Assembly: GCA_021801645.1 (NCBI GenBank)
Contig: JAJYXT010000072.1
Span: 24,474-76,258, forward strand
Length of the DNA stretch: 51,785 nucleotides
Direction of reading: 5' to 3'
DNA from: a bacterium
GTDB lineage: Bacteria; Chloroflexota; Dormibacteria; Aeolococcales; Bog-877
Made by a program: the position numbers and the translations under genes. The first letter of the stretch is position 1. Each line of letters opens with the position of its first letter. Shown in pieces: positions 30,006-39,160 of the stretch. The notes beneath the pieces are model-generated. The model saw only the letters and a program-made list of their open reading frames with translations, was not told the origin of the DNA and did no database searches.

Positions 30006-30188
30006 CTGTCGGAAGTAAAGCTGCGGGAAGGGGAGTCCTTCGAGAGCGCTCTGCGCCGCTTCAACAAGAAGATCAAGCAGAATGGCATCCTCACCGAGGT
30101 GCGCCGCCGGGAGTTCTACGAGAAGCCCAGCGTCCGTCGCAAGAAGAAGACCATGGCGGCGCGCAAGCGGCGGGCCAAGCAGGTCTGA
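30006..30188 (+). CDS. rpsU: 30S ribosomal protein bS21
   Basis: [47 protein letters not shown]. Start called at CTG 30006 with AGGAGG SD; ATG 29985 is the alternative. Confidence 0.85.
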   Translation: MSEVKLREGESFESALRRFNKKIKQNGILTEVRRREFYEKPSVRRKKKTMAARKRRAKQV

Positions 30189-30706
30189 GCGCCGGGGTCA
30201 GCCCCCGGGTCATTCTCAGCCGTTCCCTCACCCCCGCGGAGCGAGCGCTGGCTCGGTCCGCCGGCCTCGATCATCTTCTGGCGGGGGCAATGGAGGACCT
30301 CGGGATATCCGCTGGGTCGGTCAACTGTCGGCTCACCGGTACCAGGGAGATGACCCGGTTGAACCGCGCCTTCTCGGGTCAGGACGCCAGCACCGATGTG
30401 CTCGCCTTTCCCGCCCGCGAGGCGGCCGCCGGCTTTGACTTCACCTTGCCCGCCGGACCGGTGCCCGAGCTGGGGGACATCGTGATCTCGGTCCCCGAAG
30501 CCCTCGGGAACGCGCCCCGCAGGCCAGTTGAGGAGCTGAGGCTCCTTTCAGTTCACGGCCTGCTCCACGTTCTGGGGTATGACCACCACGGGGCCGAGGA
30601 GGCCAGGCGAATGACCGTGGAGACCAGGCGGCTGCTGAGGCTGGCGGCCACCCGACGCGGGGAGGCCGCCCCCAGGGTGCCAAAGCTGGTGCCCGCGGCA
30701 CCGTGA
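30185..30706 (+). CDS. ybeY: Endoribonuclease YbeY
   Basis: Zinc motif [26 protein letters not shown]. First ATG (30290) truncates the N-terminus; CTG 30185 overlapping rpsU stop proposed. Confidence 0.85.
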   Translation: MSAGVSPRVILSRSLTPAERALARSAGLDHLLAGAMEDLGISAGSVNCRLTGTREMTRLNRAFSGQDASTDVLAFPAREAAAGFDFTLPAGPVPELGDIVISVPEALGNAPRRPVEELRLLSVHGLLHVLGYDHHGAEEARRMTVETRRLLRLAATRRGEAAPRVPKLVPAAP

Positions 30707-31320
30707 GCTCGGCTCCGTTTGCGCCTCAGCTGGGGCCGATCTTGGTCATCGGGCTCGGCAACCCCGGGGCAGCCTATGACGGGCAGCGGCACAACGTCGG
30801 CGCTCGGGTTGTCGAGTTGCTGGCGGCTCGCCTCGGGGTACGGCTCAGGGCCGGCCGGTCCCCAGCCTGGACCGGCCGGGGCCAGCACGCCGGACGGGAG
30901 ATCGTCCTGGCCCGCCCCCGCACCTACATGAACGAATCGGGAATCGCCGGGGCCAGGCTCCTCCGAGACCTAGGGCTCACGCTCGAGCAGGTGCTAGTTG
31001 TGTATGACGATCTCGACCTGCCAGTGGGTCGGCTGCGGCTCCGCCGGTCTGGGAGCCCTGGGGGCCACAATGGCCTCCGCTCCCTGCAGGCACACCTACG
31101 GTCCCAGGAGTTCGCTCGCCTCCGCGTGGGGATCGGGCGCCCACCTCCCGGGGTCGATCCGATCGAATACGTCCTCGGCCGCCCGGACGGCGAGGAGAGG
31201 GAGCTTCTGGATGGTGCCTGTGAGCGCGCCGCCGATGCCGCGCTCTCGGTGATCGAGCGCGGGTTGGAGGCGACCATGAGCGAGTACAACCGGGACGCCG
31301 GTGGGAGCGAGATTGGCTGA
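30703..31320 (+). CDS. pth: Peptidyl-tRNA hydrolase
   Basis: VIGLGNPGAAYDGQRHNVGARVVE, RPRTYMNESG, GSPGGHNGLRSLQAHL; GTGA overlap with ybeY. Confidence 0.95.
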   Translation: MSSAPFAPQLGPILVIGLGNPGAAYDGQRHNVGARVVELLAARLGVRLRAGRSPAWTGRGQHAGREIVLARPRTYMNESGIAGARLLRDLGLTLEQVLVVYDDLDLPVGRLRLRRSGSPGGHNGLRSLQAHLRSQEFARLRVGIGRPPPGVDPIEYVLGRPDGEERELLDGACERAADAALSVIERGLEATMSEYNRDAGGSEIG

Positions 31321-34300
31321 CTCCGCCAACTCTCTTCTGGACCTGCTGGCCCGCGGTGAGCTGGGCACGCGCAGCCGGGAGTTCTCTCAGGCATCTCCAT
31401 CGTGCGGGCGGATCGGCGGCGTGACCCACCCCGGGGCCGTCCTGCTGGCCGCCATCTGGCTGCGCCTTGTCGGCCGCACCGTCTGCCTCATCGTGGACTC
31501 GCCGGAGGAGGCGTTCTCTGAGGCGCGGACCTGGCTCGGTTCCGGCGACGACGAGGTCTGCCTCTTTCCCGCCCCCGACGTACTTCCCTTCGACCGGGTG
31601 GCCCCGGCGGCGGCGGTTCTCCGTTACCGGCTGGGGACCCTGAGACGAGTCAGAACTGGCCCGCCGCCCCTGGTGGTCACTTCGCTGGAGGCGATTGCAA
31701 GGCCAACCATGGCACCCGATTGGGTGGGCTCGTGGCTGGGTGGACTGGAGGTGGGCAGCCGGATTGCGCCCGCCGAGTTCGCCCGCCTTCTCATGGAGGC
31801 CGGCTACCGCCATGAACCGGTGGCCCTGACTCCTGGCGACTTCTCCCGGCGCGGCGGGATCGTCGACTGCTTCCCTCTGGACAGCCGCCCCTGGCGCGCG
31901 GAGTGGGACGGCGATGAGGTTGCCGGGCTCTGGAGGTTGGACCCCGAGACGCAGGGTTCGAGGGCACGCCTGGATCGGGTTTCCCTGATGCCGGCTCGGG
32001 AGTTCCCCATGGATTCTGCCGCTCTGGCGCGAGCCGCGGGCCGGCTGCGCGCCACCCAACTCGAGGGACTGCGCGACGACGTTCGCGAGCGCTGGCAGTC
32101 CGAGCTGGCCCGGCTGCAGGAGGGCGTGCAGCCCGACTCCCTGGACACGCTGGCGCCCCTGCTGGCGGAGCCGGGGAACTCCCTGCTCGCCCACCTGCCC
32201 GGAGATACCGTCTTCCTATCCGATCGCTGGCCGCGCCTCAGCCGCTCCCTGGAGGCGTGGGTCGAAGAGGTCAGTGCCATCAAGGAGGCGGAGACCGCGA
32301 GGGGCGAGTTGCCCGTGGACCTCCCGCTCGCGCTGGTCCCCCTTCAGGACATTGAGAACCGGCTTGGCTCCTCCCACTGGGTCGACCTGAGCCGGGAGGC
32401 GGTCGACGGCCCAGCTCTGCTGAGGGACCTCCGAATGGGTTCGGTTCCTGCCTTCAAAGGCGACCTTGCTGCCTTCGCCAGCTGGGCCAGGGAGTTCACC
32501 GGCGCAGGCGGGGCGCTGCTGCAGATCGGCCTGCAGGAGGAGCGGGTCGTCGAGCTGACCTCCGAGCTCAGGCTGGATCCCATCCTGGTGCCGGAGTTCC
32601 GGCTTGACCTGACCCCGCTCCTTCCTGGTCGGTTGACGGTGGCGCCAGGGGATCTGGAGGGCGGGCTGGTGGTGGGCGAGGTCGGTGTCCTCGCGGACGC
32701 CGACCTCTTCGGTGCTCAGAAGCGGCGGCCGTCCAACCTGGTCCGGACCGTGCACCGGGCCGAGTCCAGCCACCAGGGGCGCCTGCATCAAGCCGGCCCC
32801 GTCGCTCCTGAGTCCGGGTTGCTGGGGTTTGAGCTCCAGCCCGGCGACGTGGTGGTGCACCGCGACCATGGGGTGGGCCGCTTCCTGGGAATGAGGCTGG
32901 TGAGCGACGACGAGGGTGAGCGCGAGTACATGCAGCTGGAGTACGCCGACGGGCACCGCCTCTACGTGCCCGCCGAGCACCTGGACCGGATCCAGCGGTA
33001 CGTCGGCGGGGTGGGGGCCAGCCCCCAGCTCTCCCGTTTGGGGACCGGGGAGTGGGAGCGGACCCGCCGAGGGGTGCGGCGCCGGATCGACGAGATCGCG
33101 GAAGAGCTGGTCGAGCTTTACTCGCGCCGCCACAAGGCCAAGGGGCATGCCTTCGCCCCGGACTCGCGCTGGCAGCAGGAGCTGGAGGCCTCCTTCCCCT
33201 ATCAGGAGACGCGCGATCAGATGCTGGTACTGGAGGACATCAAGCGGGACATGGAGGCAGAGCGGCCGATGGACCGCCTGCTCTGCGGCGACGTGGGATT
33301 CGGCAAGACCGAGATCGCCCTGCGGGCCGCCTTCAAGGCGGTCGAGGACGGCTGGCAGGTGGCTCTGCTGGTGCCCACCACCGTCCTGGCCCAGCAGCAC
33401 TATCTGACCTTCAAGGAGCGGCTGCGGGCGTTCCCTGTCGTGGTGGAGCAGCTCTCGCGCCTGCGGTCTGAGGAGGAGGCCGCCGGGGTCCTGTCGGGGC
33501 TGGCGGCGGGGACGGTCGACATCGTGATCGGCACCCATAGGTTGCTCCAGCGGGACGTGCGCTTCAAGCGGCTGGGGCTGGCCATCCTCGATGAGGAGCA
33601 GCGCTTCGGTGTGCTCCAGAAGGAGCGGCTCAAGCAGCTGCGGACAGCGGTGGATGTGCTCTCGCTCTCGGCAACCCCCATCCCCCGTACGCTGCACATG
33701 GCTCTGGCGGGCATCCGCGACCTCTCGGTCATCCGCACCCCCCCCGAGGGCCGTCTCCCGATCCGCACCTATGTGACGGCCAAGGAGGAGGGTCTGGTGC
33801 AGGACGTGATCCGCCGCGAGCTGGCCCGGAGGGGACAGGTCTACTACGTTCACAATCGGGTCCAGACCATGGTGCGGGAGGTCGAGCTCGTCCGCCGGCT
33901 GGTGCCGGAGGCCCGGGTGGCGGTGGCGCATGGCCAGATGGAGGAGGGGGAGCTGGCCCGAGCCATGGTGGCCTTCGGCTCGGGGGAGGTGGACGTCCTC
34001 TGCTGCACCACCATCATCGAAAATGGGCTGGACATCCCCAACGCCAACACCCTCATCGTGGACGACGCCTCGCGCCTGGGGCTGGCCCAGCTCTACCAGC
34101 TCCGCGGCCGGGTGGGACGGTCGGGCCAGCGAGCCTACGCCTACTTCCTCTATGACCCGGAACGCTCTCTCACCGAGCAGGCGGACAAGCGGCTGGACGT
34201 GGTCTCCGAGCTGCAGGATCTGGGCGCCGGCCTCACGCTGGCGATCAAGGATCTGGAGATCCGGGGGGCGGGCAACGTCCTGGGGGAGGCCCAGCACGGT

Positions 34301-34843
34301 GATGTGGCGGCGGTGGGGATCGAGATGTACAACCATCTGCTCCGGCAAGCCGTGCTCGAGGCCCAGGGCGAGGAGTTGCCGGAGTCACCCGCCCAGGTGA
34401 CGGTCAGTCTGCCTCTGCGATCGCTGCTGCCGCACGAGTACGTCGAGGATGAGCGATTGAGGCTCCGCATCTACCAGCAGCTGGCCGCGGCCACTGAGCC
34501 AGCCACCCTGGACGAGCTCGCCCGCAACCTGCGACAGCGGTTCGGGCCGCGGCCGCAGGAGGTCGAGAACCTCCTGATCGGCCTCCGGGTGCGGCTGGCG
34601 GCGGCCGCGGCGGGAGCCGCCGCGGTCGAGTCCGGAGCCGGCGAGGTGGTCGTGCGTTTCGAGCCCGGACATGGGCTCGACCTGGGTCGACTGGCCCAGG
34701 AGGTCGCAGCCGTGGCGGCCAGCGGGAACCAGGTTCGACTCCGGCTCGCCGCCGCCGGCCCGGAGTGGCCGCAGCTGCTGCTCCACATCCTGCGGCAGCT
34801 GGCGGATCAACGAGTTCTCCAGCCCGTGGGAGGTGGGCGTTGA
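31301..34843 (+). CDS. mfd: Transcription-repair coupling factor Mfd
   Basis: GDVVVHRDHGVGRFLGM, LLCGDVGFGKTEIALRAAFKAV, DEEQRFGVLQKE, RGRVGRSGQRAYAY. Confidence 0.97.
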   Translation: MGARLADSANSLLDLLARGELGTRSREFSQASPSCGRIGGVTHPGAVLLAAIWLRLVGRTVCLIVDSPEEAFSEARTWLGSGDDEVCLFPAPDVLPFDRVAPAAAVLRYRLGTLRRVRTGPPPLVVTSLEAIARPTMAPDWVGSWLGGLEVGSRIAPAEFARLLMEAGYRHEPVALTPGDFSRRGGIVDCFPLDSRPWRAEWDGDEVAGLWRLDPETQGSRARLDRVSLMPAREFPMDSAALARAAGRLRATQLEGLRDDVRERWQSELARLQEGVQPDSLDTLAPLLAEPGNSLLAHLPGDTVFLSDRWPRLSRSLEAWVEEVSAIKEAETARGELPVDLPLALVPLQDIENRLGSSHWVDLSREAVDGPALLRDLRMGSVPAFKGDLAAFASWAREFTGAGGALLQIGLQEERVVELTSELRLDPILVPEFRLDLTPLLPGRLTVAPGDLEGGLVVGEVGVLADADLFGAQKRRPSNLVRTVHRAESSHQGRLHQAGPVAPESGLLGFELQPGDVVVHRDHGVGRFLGMRLVSDDEGEREYMQLEYADGHRLYVPAEHLDRIQRYVGGVGASPQLSRLGTGEWERTRRGVRRRIDEIAEELVELYSRRHKAKGHAFAPDSRWQQELEASFPYQETRDQMLVLEDIKRDMEAERPMDRLLCGDVGFGKTEIALRAAFKAVEDGWQVALLVPTTVLAQQHYLTFKERLRAFPVVVEQLSRLRSEEEAAGVLSGLAAGTVDIVIGTHRLLQRDVRFKRLGLAILDEEQRFGVLQKERLKQLRTAVDVLSLSATPIPRTLHMALAGIRDLSVIRTPPEGRLPIRTYVTAKEEGLVQDVIRRELARRGQVYYVHNRVQTMVREVELVRRLVPEARVAVAHGQMEEGELARAMVAFGSGEVDVLCCTTIIENGLDIPNANTLIVDDASRLGLAQLYQLRGRVGRSGQRAYAYFLYDPERSLTEQADKRLDVVSELQDLGAGLTLAIKDLEIRGAGNVLGEAQHGDVAAVGIEMYNHLLRQAVLEAQGEELPESPAQVTVSLPLRSLLPHEYVEDERLRLRIYQQLAAATEPATLDELARNLRQRFGPRPQEVENLLIGLRVRLAAAAAGAAAVESGAGEVVVRFEPGHGLDLGRLAQEVAAVAASGNQVRLRLAAAGPEWPQLLLHILRQLADQRVLQPVGGGR

Positions 34844-35571
34844 GCCGTCCGGCCGAGGCCGTAGGGCGTCTCTTCGACCTGATGGCGCGCCTCCGGGGCC
34901 CCGGAGGGTGTCCCTGGGATGCGGCGCAGACCCCAAAGTCCCTCCTTCCCTACCTGCTCGAGGAAGCCTATGAGCTGGCGGACGCGATCCTGGCCGGGGA
35001 CGACCAAGCGGTCCAAGAGGAGCTGGGCGACCTCCTGGTCGAGGTGGCGATGCAGGCGGCCATCGCTGCCGAGAAGGGATCCTTCGAGCTCACCGAAGTG
35101 GCGGACAGCGCCGCGGCCAAGATGATCTCCCGCCATCCCCACGTGTTCGATGACCAGGCGGTTGCCGACGAACCCGAGCTGCTTCGCAACTGGGACCGGA
35201 TGAAGCGACGCGAGAAGCCCGAGCGGACCTCGGCGCTGGATGGGGTCCCAGCCTCGCTCCCGGCCCTAATGCGCGCCACGTTGCTCCAGCGGCGGGCTGC
35301 CCGGGGCGGTCCCGGGGCCGCCGGCCTAGGCACCGTGGGCGAGTCGTTGGCGGCGATGGGGGAGCGGCTGGCGAGCCAGGAGTCCCTCTCAGATGAAGCC
35401 GAGCTCCTGGCGGGCGAGCTGCTCTGGCAGGTGGTAGCAGAGTGTCAGCGGGTGGGCGTGGACCCGGAGACGGCGCTGCGCTGCGCTGTCGATCGCCACG
35501 CGGATCACTATCGGTCGGCCGAGGGCGGTCGCCACGCAAGTGGGGATGTGCCCACATCCGAAGGTCCCTGA
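34840..35571 (+). CDS. mazG: MazG family nucleoside triphosphate pyrophosphohydrolase
   Basis: LMARLRGPGGCPWDAAQTPKSLLPYLLEEAYELADAI, EELGDLLVEVAMQA; TTGA overlap with mfd. Confidence 0.9.
   Translation: MSRPAEAVGRLFDLMARLRGPGGCPWDAAQTPKSLLPYLLEEAYELADAILAGDDQAVQEELGDLLVEVAMQAAIAAEKGSFELTEVADSAAAKMISRHPHVFDDQAVADEPELLRNWDRMKRREKPERTSALDGVPASLPALMRATLLQRRAARGGPGAAGLGTVGESLAAMGERLASQESLSDEAELLAGELLWQVVAECQRVGVDPETALRCAVDRHADHYRSAEGGRHASGDVPTSEGP
35544..35559. repeat. Inverted repeat GGATGTG-CC-CACATCC at 3' end of mazG
   Basis: Perfect 7-bp arms with 2-nt spacer. Confidence 0.5.
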
Positions 35572-35682
35572 GTGCCTATACTTCCGGCTTAGTCACGGGG
35601 ACGTCCCGCACCACACTCAGCCGAGATCCACCCCACGTCCTTCTTCAAGCGAGCTGATTACGGCGGACCCCTTGCGGATGCC

Positions 35683-36090
35683 TTGCGCGAGCTGCGGATC
35701 CGCTGGATCCTCCTGCGCCGTGGGCGTTCCCTAACAGCCGGGCAGGCGATGCTCGCCGCGGGCCTGCTGGTCTCGGCGGGGATCGCGGTGGCCGCCCTTT
35801 CCACCTACCGGTCTGACCAGGCGCTGGGCCGCCAGCTCCTGGCCATCCAGGGCCAGACGAGCCAACTCCAGACGGAGGTCGCGGCCCAGAACCAGGAGCT
35901 GAAGGTTGCGGGCACGCCGCAGTGGCAGGCCGAGCTGGCGCGTGCGGACGGCCTCTCGGCCCCTGGCGAGAGCGTGTACGTGATCGAGAGCGCCGCCGCC
36001 GCCGCCGGTCCCGGACCCGCCCAGGCGGGGGTTGAACGGGCCGCCCAGGTTGTAAGCGACTTCGCCACGGCGGTGCAGGGCACCTCCTGA
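35683..36090 (+). CDS. FtsB/DivIC-like septum formation initiator protein
   Basis: Single TM helix, coiled coil LLAIQGQTSQLQTEVAAQNQELK, terminal APGESVYVIES. Confidence 0.6.
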   Translation: MRELRIRWILLRRGRSLTAGQAMLAAGLLVSAGIAVAALSTYRSDQALGRQLLAIQGQTSQLQTEVAAQNQELKVAGTPQWQAELARADGLSAPGESVYVIESAAAAAGPGPAQAGVERAAQVVSDFATAVQGTS

Positions 36091-36145
36091 CCTGAGGGTC
36101 CCGTCCGCGTGTGCCCTACCGGGATGCGCTACCGTTCCAACCTCA

Positions 36146-37306
36146 GTGCTGAGTGCTCGCCTCCTGGCCCTGCTGGCAGCTGGGCTTGTCGTCTCCAGCT
36201 GCGGGTCCGGCGGCAATTCCCGGGCACCGCTCCGGGCAGCTCCGGCCATGCCCGCGACCGGCAGCACCCCGCGAGGATTCCAGGCGGTGGACCTCAGCTG
36301 GATAAGTGAGGACCAGGGATGGGCCCTGGGTATAGAGCCGGGCTGCAACGGCCAGCGCTGCGCCACCGTGCTGGAGACAACGGATGGTGGGATTCAGTGG
36401 GTGACCGTGTCCGATCTTCATGCCTGCCTGCTCGAGGCGGCTCCGGTGGGGTGCCCGGCCGGGACGACCCAGGTCAGCTCCATCCGGTTTGCCAACCCGG
36501 ACGTGGGCTACGCCTTCAGCGCCGAGGGAGGCCCCGCGCTGGCCACCGCCAATGGCGGCCTGACCTGGTCGCTGCTGCCCGGCCGGGAAGTCAGCGCCAT
36601 CAAGGTCTCGTCCGGAACGGCGGTGCGGGCCAGCTTCTCCAAGGGGGGCTGCCCTGGTCCCTGCGACTGGTCCATAGACGAAGCCGCCGTCGGCGGATCC
36701 CAGTGGCGGACGCTCCTCACCCCCCCGGTGGACGTGAACCATGACCAGGTGGTGCTTCTCCACCAGGGGCCGGAGTACCTCTACGTGGCGTTTCTTGGCG
36801 CCCCGCAGGCGGGGGCGGCCACCGAGCCCGCCCAGCTCTTCATCTCCAGCGATGCCGGAGCCAGCTGGACGGAGCTGCCGGACCCCTGCGGGCAACTTCG
36901 CCCCGGTCTGGTTGCCGCCACGCTCTCCTCGGCGCCGGGCGGGGTGGTCGCCGCGCTCTGCGCCCCGCGCTCGGGGTCCGGCGCCCAGTTCGTGACCATC
37001 TCCACCGACGCCGGTGCCAGTTTTGGCGCCCTCCTTCCCCTCCCGGCCGCGGCTGGGAGCTACACCGAGCTGGCGATCGTCAGCCCGGCGGCGGTCTTCG
37101 CCGCCGAATCCGGCCGCCAGCTGGTCGGGACCGTCAACGGGGGCCGCACCTGGCGCATCCTGGCTCGAAGTGCTGCCCCTGCCGCCGGCGCGGTTCCGGT
37201 CTTCCTGGGCTTCGAGAGCCCCAACGTGGGAAGGTGGATTGCCTCGGACGCCCTGCTCTGGAGCACCGCTGACGGGGGGGCCAGCTGGCATCCCCACCAC
37301 TTCTGA
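36146..37306 (+). CDS. Predicted lipoprotein with BNR/Ycf48-like repeats
   Basis: Lipobox-like LLAAGLVVSSC; repeated LETTDGGIQW, LATANGGLTW, FISSDAGASW, STDAGASF, GTVNGGRTW, STADGGASW. Confidence 0.75.
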   Translation: MLSARLLALLAAGLVVSSCGSGGNSRAPLRAAPAMPATGSTPRGFQAVDLSWISEDQGWALGIEPGCNGQRCATVLETTDGGIQWVTVSDLHACLLEAAPVGCPAGTTQVSSIRFANPDVGYAFSAEGGPALATANGGLTWSLLPGREVSAIKVSSGTAVRASFSKGGCPGPCDWSIDEAAVGGSQWRTLLTPPVDVNHDQVVLLHQGPEYLYVAFLGAPQAGAATEPAQLFISSDAGASWTELPDPCGQLRPGLVAATLSSAPGGVVAALCAPRSGSGAQFVTISTDAGASFGALLPLPAAAGSYTELAIVSPAAVFAAESGRQLVGTVNGGRTWRILARSAAPAAGAVPVFLGFESPNVGRWIASDALLWSTADGGASWHPHHF

Positions 37307-37333
37307 TCCGCCCCGATGCGCCCGGGATCGGCT

Positions 37334-37362
37334 TTGACCTCCCCGGAAGGCCGTGTTAGAAT
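37334..37362 (+). promoter_or_regulatory. Sigma70-type promoter for tRNA-fMet
   Basis: TTGACC (37334-37339) - N17 - TAGAAT (37357-37362); tRNA begins 6 nt later. Confidence 0.8.
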
Positions 37363-37367
37363 CAGCC

Positions 37368-37439
37368 TGCGGCGTGGAGCAGTGGCAGCTCGTCGGGCTC
37401 ATAACCCGAAGGTCCCAAGTTCGAGTCTTGGCGCCGCAA
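37368..37439 (+). tRNA. tRNA-fMet (CAT), initiator type
   Basis: Full cloverleaf; GGG/CCC anticodon-stem pairs (CGGG CTCATAA CCCG), A11:T24, discriminator A; CCA not encoded. Confidence 0.93.
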
Positions 37440-37470
37440 CGCTCCCCCCGGCTGGAACTGTCATTCTCTC

Positions 37471-37546
37471 GGCGGTATAGCTCAGGGGTTAGAGCGCTCG
37501 GCTCATAACCGAGGTGTCCCTGGTTCGAATCCAGGTACCGCCACCA
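37471..37546 (+). tRNA. tRNA with anticodon CAT, elongator Met (or Ile2)
   Basis: GGCGGTA...TACCGCC acceptor, CTCGG CTCATAA CCGAG anticodon arm, CCTGG TTCGAAT CCAGG T arm; CCA encoded. Confidence 0.92.
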
Positions 37547-37871
37547 AGAGCGCCGGTCAGGTGCGCACTTCGTGCAGGGGTGCCGGCAGCTGACCAGCGG
37601 TTTCTCGTTCCGGCGCCCGTCGGAAATGCGGGTCTCTCGGGTGCGTAACTCGGTGCCGTACCAAACCTGCGAGGGGTACCCACTGGCAGGCTGACGCGGC
37701 GCGTGCGGCTCCTACGCTGCGGTCTGGCGATGTTCCGCTCGACTCTCGACGGGCGGAATGGGACTTCCCCAGGGCGGTCCGAACGGTCCGAGAACTCGAT
37801 GCCGGAGGTGCGTGGGACCTTTGCCACCACCGGAGCCCGCCGGAATGGCCGATGGCATGGGCGCCGCCAGG

Positions 37872-38473
37872 TCACTTCGAGCCAATGACCTCATCGAGGG
37901 GGCGCACCTCGTCCTCCAAGCCCCGGATCGTCGGCGACCGCCAACGCGTTGAACGCGTGTCGGTGGCCAGTGGAATCTGCCCGTGGGCGGCGAGCGCATC
38001 GAACGTGACGGCGACCGCTGGGATTGGCGGCCCAGCTGAGGTCATGGTGCCGCCGAGCGAAGTATCGGGTGCTGGCGATGCTGGGCGGAACGGGACACCT
38101 CAGCAGTCACATGGAACAATCGGTGCCGATACGGCGAGCGACGTCCTCCGCGAGGGGACGTCTCGAGTAGATGGGCGAGTGGTTCGGGCGGTCTTCACAG
38201 ACGGTGTGGCTCCAGCGCTCGGCGAACACCTTCGTCTTCGGTGATCACACCGAAGTGCAGTTTGCCTCGATCGGTCTGGACCTGAATTCCTCATCGGCGG
38301 ACGCCTTCGCCTTCTTGTCCCGGTCGCGGAAGAAGGAGCGGTACGTGCGGCCGACGTCTTCGAGATCCGAAGTGAGGTTGCACGCCACCTGGCCGGCTGA
38401 GGCCATGACCGGGTTGCCGCCACGGTGGGTGCCGAGAACCCATCCACCCAGTCCACGCAACCATTCGGTTCCT
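37872..38473 (-). pseudogene. Probable decayed gene of unknown family
   Basis: Minus-strand segments with GC3-biased codons interrupted by in-frame TGA and apparent frameshifts: GTEWLRGLGGWVLGTHRGGNPVMASAGQVACNLTSDLEDVGRTYRSFFRDRDKKAKAS...CTSV*SPKTKVFAERWSHTVCEDRPNHSPIYSRRPLAEDVARRIGT, then VAVTFDALAAHGQIPLATDTRSTRW...EVIGSK*. Confidence 0.4.
38236..38255. repeat. Inverted repeat CTTCGGTG-ATCA-CACCGAAG
   Basis: Perfect 8-bp arms, 4-nt loop. Confidence 0.6.
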
Positions 38474-38497
38474 CAGACCCGCCTGCCACCGCTGGCG

Positions 38498-38513
38498 CCA
38501 CCGGTGGTACCAT
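38498..38513 (+). promoter_or_regulatory. vapBC promoter/operator: CCACCGGTGG palindrome overlapping extended -10 TGGTACCAT
   Basis: Palindrome 38498-38507; TACCAT 38508-38513, 6 nt before vapB ATG. Confidence 0.6.
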
Positions 38514-38519
38514 AGGTTC

Positions 38520-38735
38520 ATGGAGAAGACGACACTGTATCTGCCGGAGGACCTGAAGGTGGCCGTCAAGCGGGCTGCTGCGGAGCGCGGGGTATCCGAG
38601 GCAGAGGTCATTCGGGAGTCGATTCGCCTGTCGGTCGGTGGTGATCGCCCTCGTCCTCGTGGTGCGCTGTATTCGAGCGGGCGACCGATCGCCCGCGACG
38701 CCGAGGAGATGCTTGCCGGCTTCGGGGAGCGCTGA
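38520..38735 (+). CDS. vapB: VapB-type ribbon-helix-helix antitoxin
   Basis: MEKTTLYLPEDLKVAVKRAAAERGVSEAEVIRESIRL RHH pattern; immediately upstream of PIN gene. Confidence 0.85.
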   Translation: MEKTTLYLPEDLKVAVKRAAAERGVSEAEVIRESIRLSVGGDRPRPRGALYSSGRPIARDAEEMLAGFGER

Positions 38736-38737
38736 AG

Positions 38738-39160
38738 GTGCCCCCCGTGATCGTGGACACCAGTGCGCTGCTGGCGTTCTTCGACGCCTCCGAGCCAGAC
38801 CACGAAGCGGTGGCAGCGGTGCTTGCTGTAGCCGATGCCTTGGTCGTCTCTCCCTACGTGTTGGCTGAGCTTGACTACCTAGTCGCAACGCGACACGGGG
38901 TGGACGACGAGCTGGCAGTGCTCGACGAGCTCGCCGGTGGAGCGTGGGACTTGGCAGCTTTCGACGAGGATGGGCTTCGGCGCGCTCGCGGGATCATCGC
39001 CCGCTACCGTGACCAGCAGATCGGCGTGGCGGACGCGTCGATCGTGGTCCTGGCTGAGCGGTATCGGACGCGGACGGTCGCCACCCTGGACCGTCGACAC
39101 TTTGGCGTACTCCGGACCGTCCACGGCGACCACTTTCAGCTGCTTCCGCGGGCGAGTTGA
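38738..39160 (+). CDS. vapC: VapC-type PIN domain toxin
   Basis: VIVDTSALLAFFDASEPDH, SPYVLAELDYLV, GVADASIVVLAERYRTRTVATLDRRHF. Confidence 0.9.
   Translation: MPPVIVDTSALLAFFDASEPDHEAVAAVLAVADALVVSPYVLAELDYLVATRHGVDDELAVLDELAGGAWDLAAFDEDGLRRARGIIARYRDQQIGVADASIVVLAERYRTRTVATLDRRHFGVLRTVHGDHFQLLPRAS

Noticed and set aside
37489-37875. Minus ORF ending in GGGTWIRTRDTSVMSRAL
   Set aside because: This is the reverse complement of the tRNA(CAT) gene, a common false ORF.
38240-38250. In-frame TGA in the minus-strand gene-like region considered as selenocysteine
   Set aside because: The local inverted repeat CTTCGGTG-ATCA-CACCGAAG spans the TGA rather than following it, there is no recognisable family, and further downstream frameshifts point to decay.
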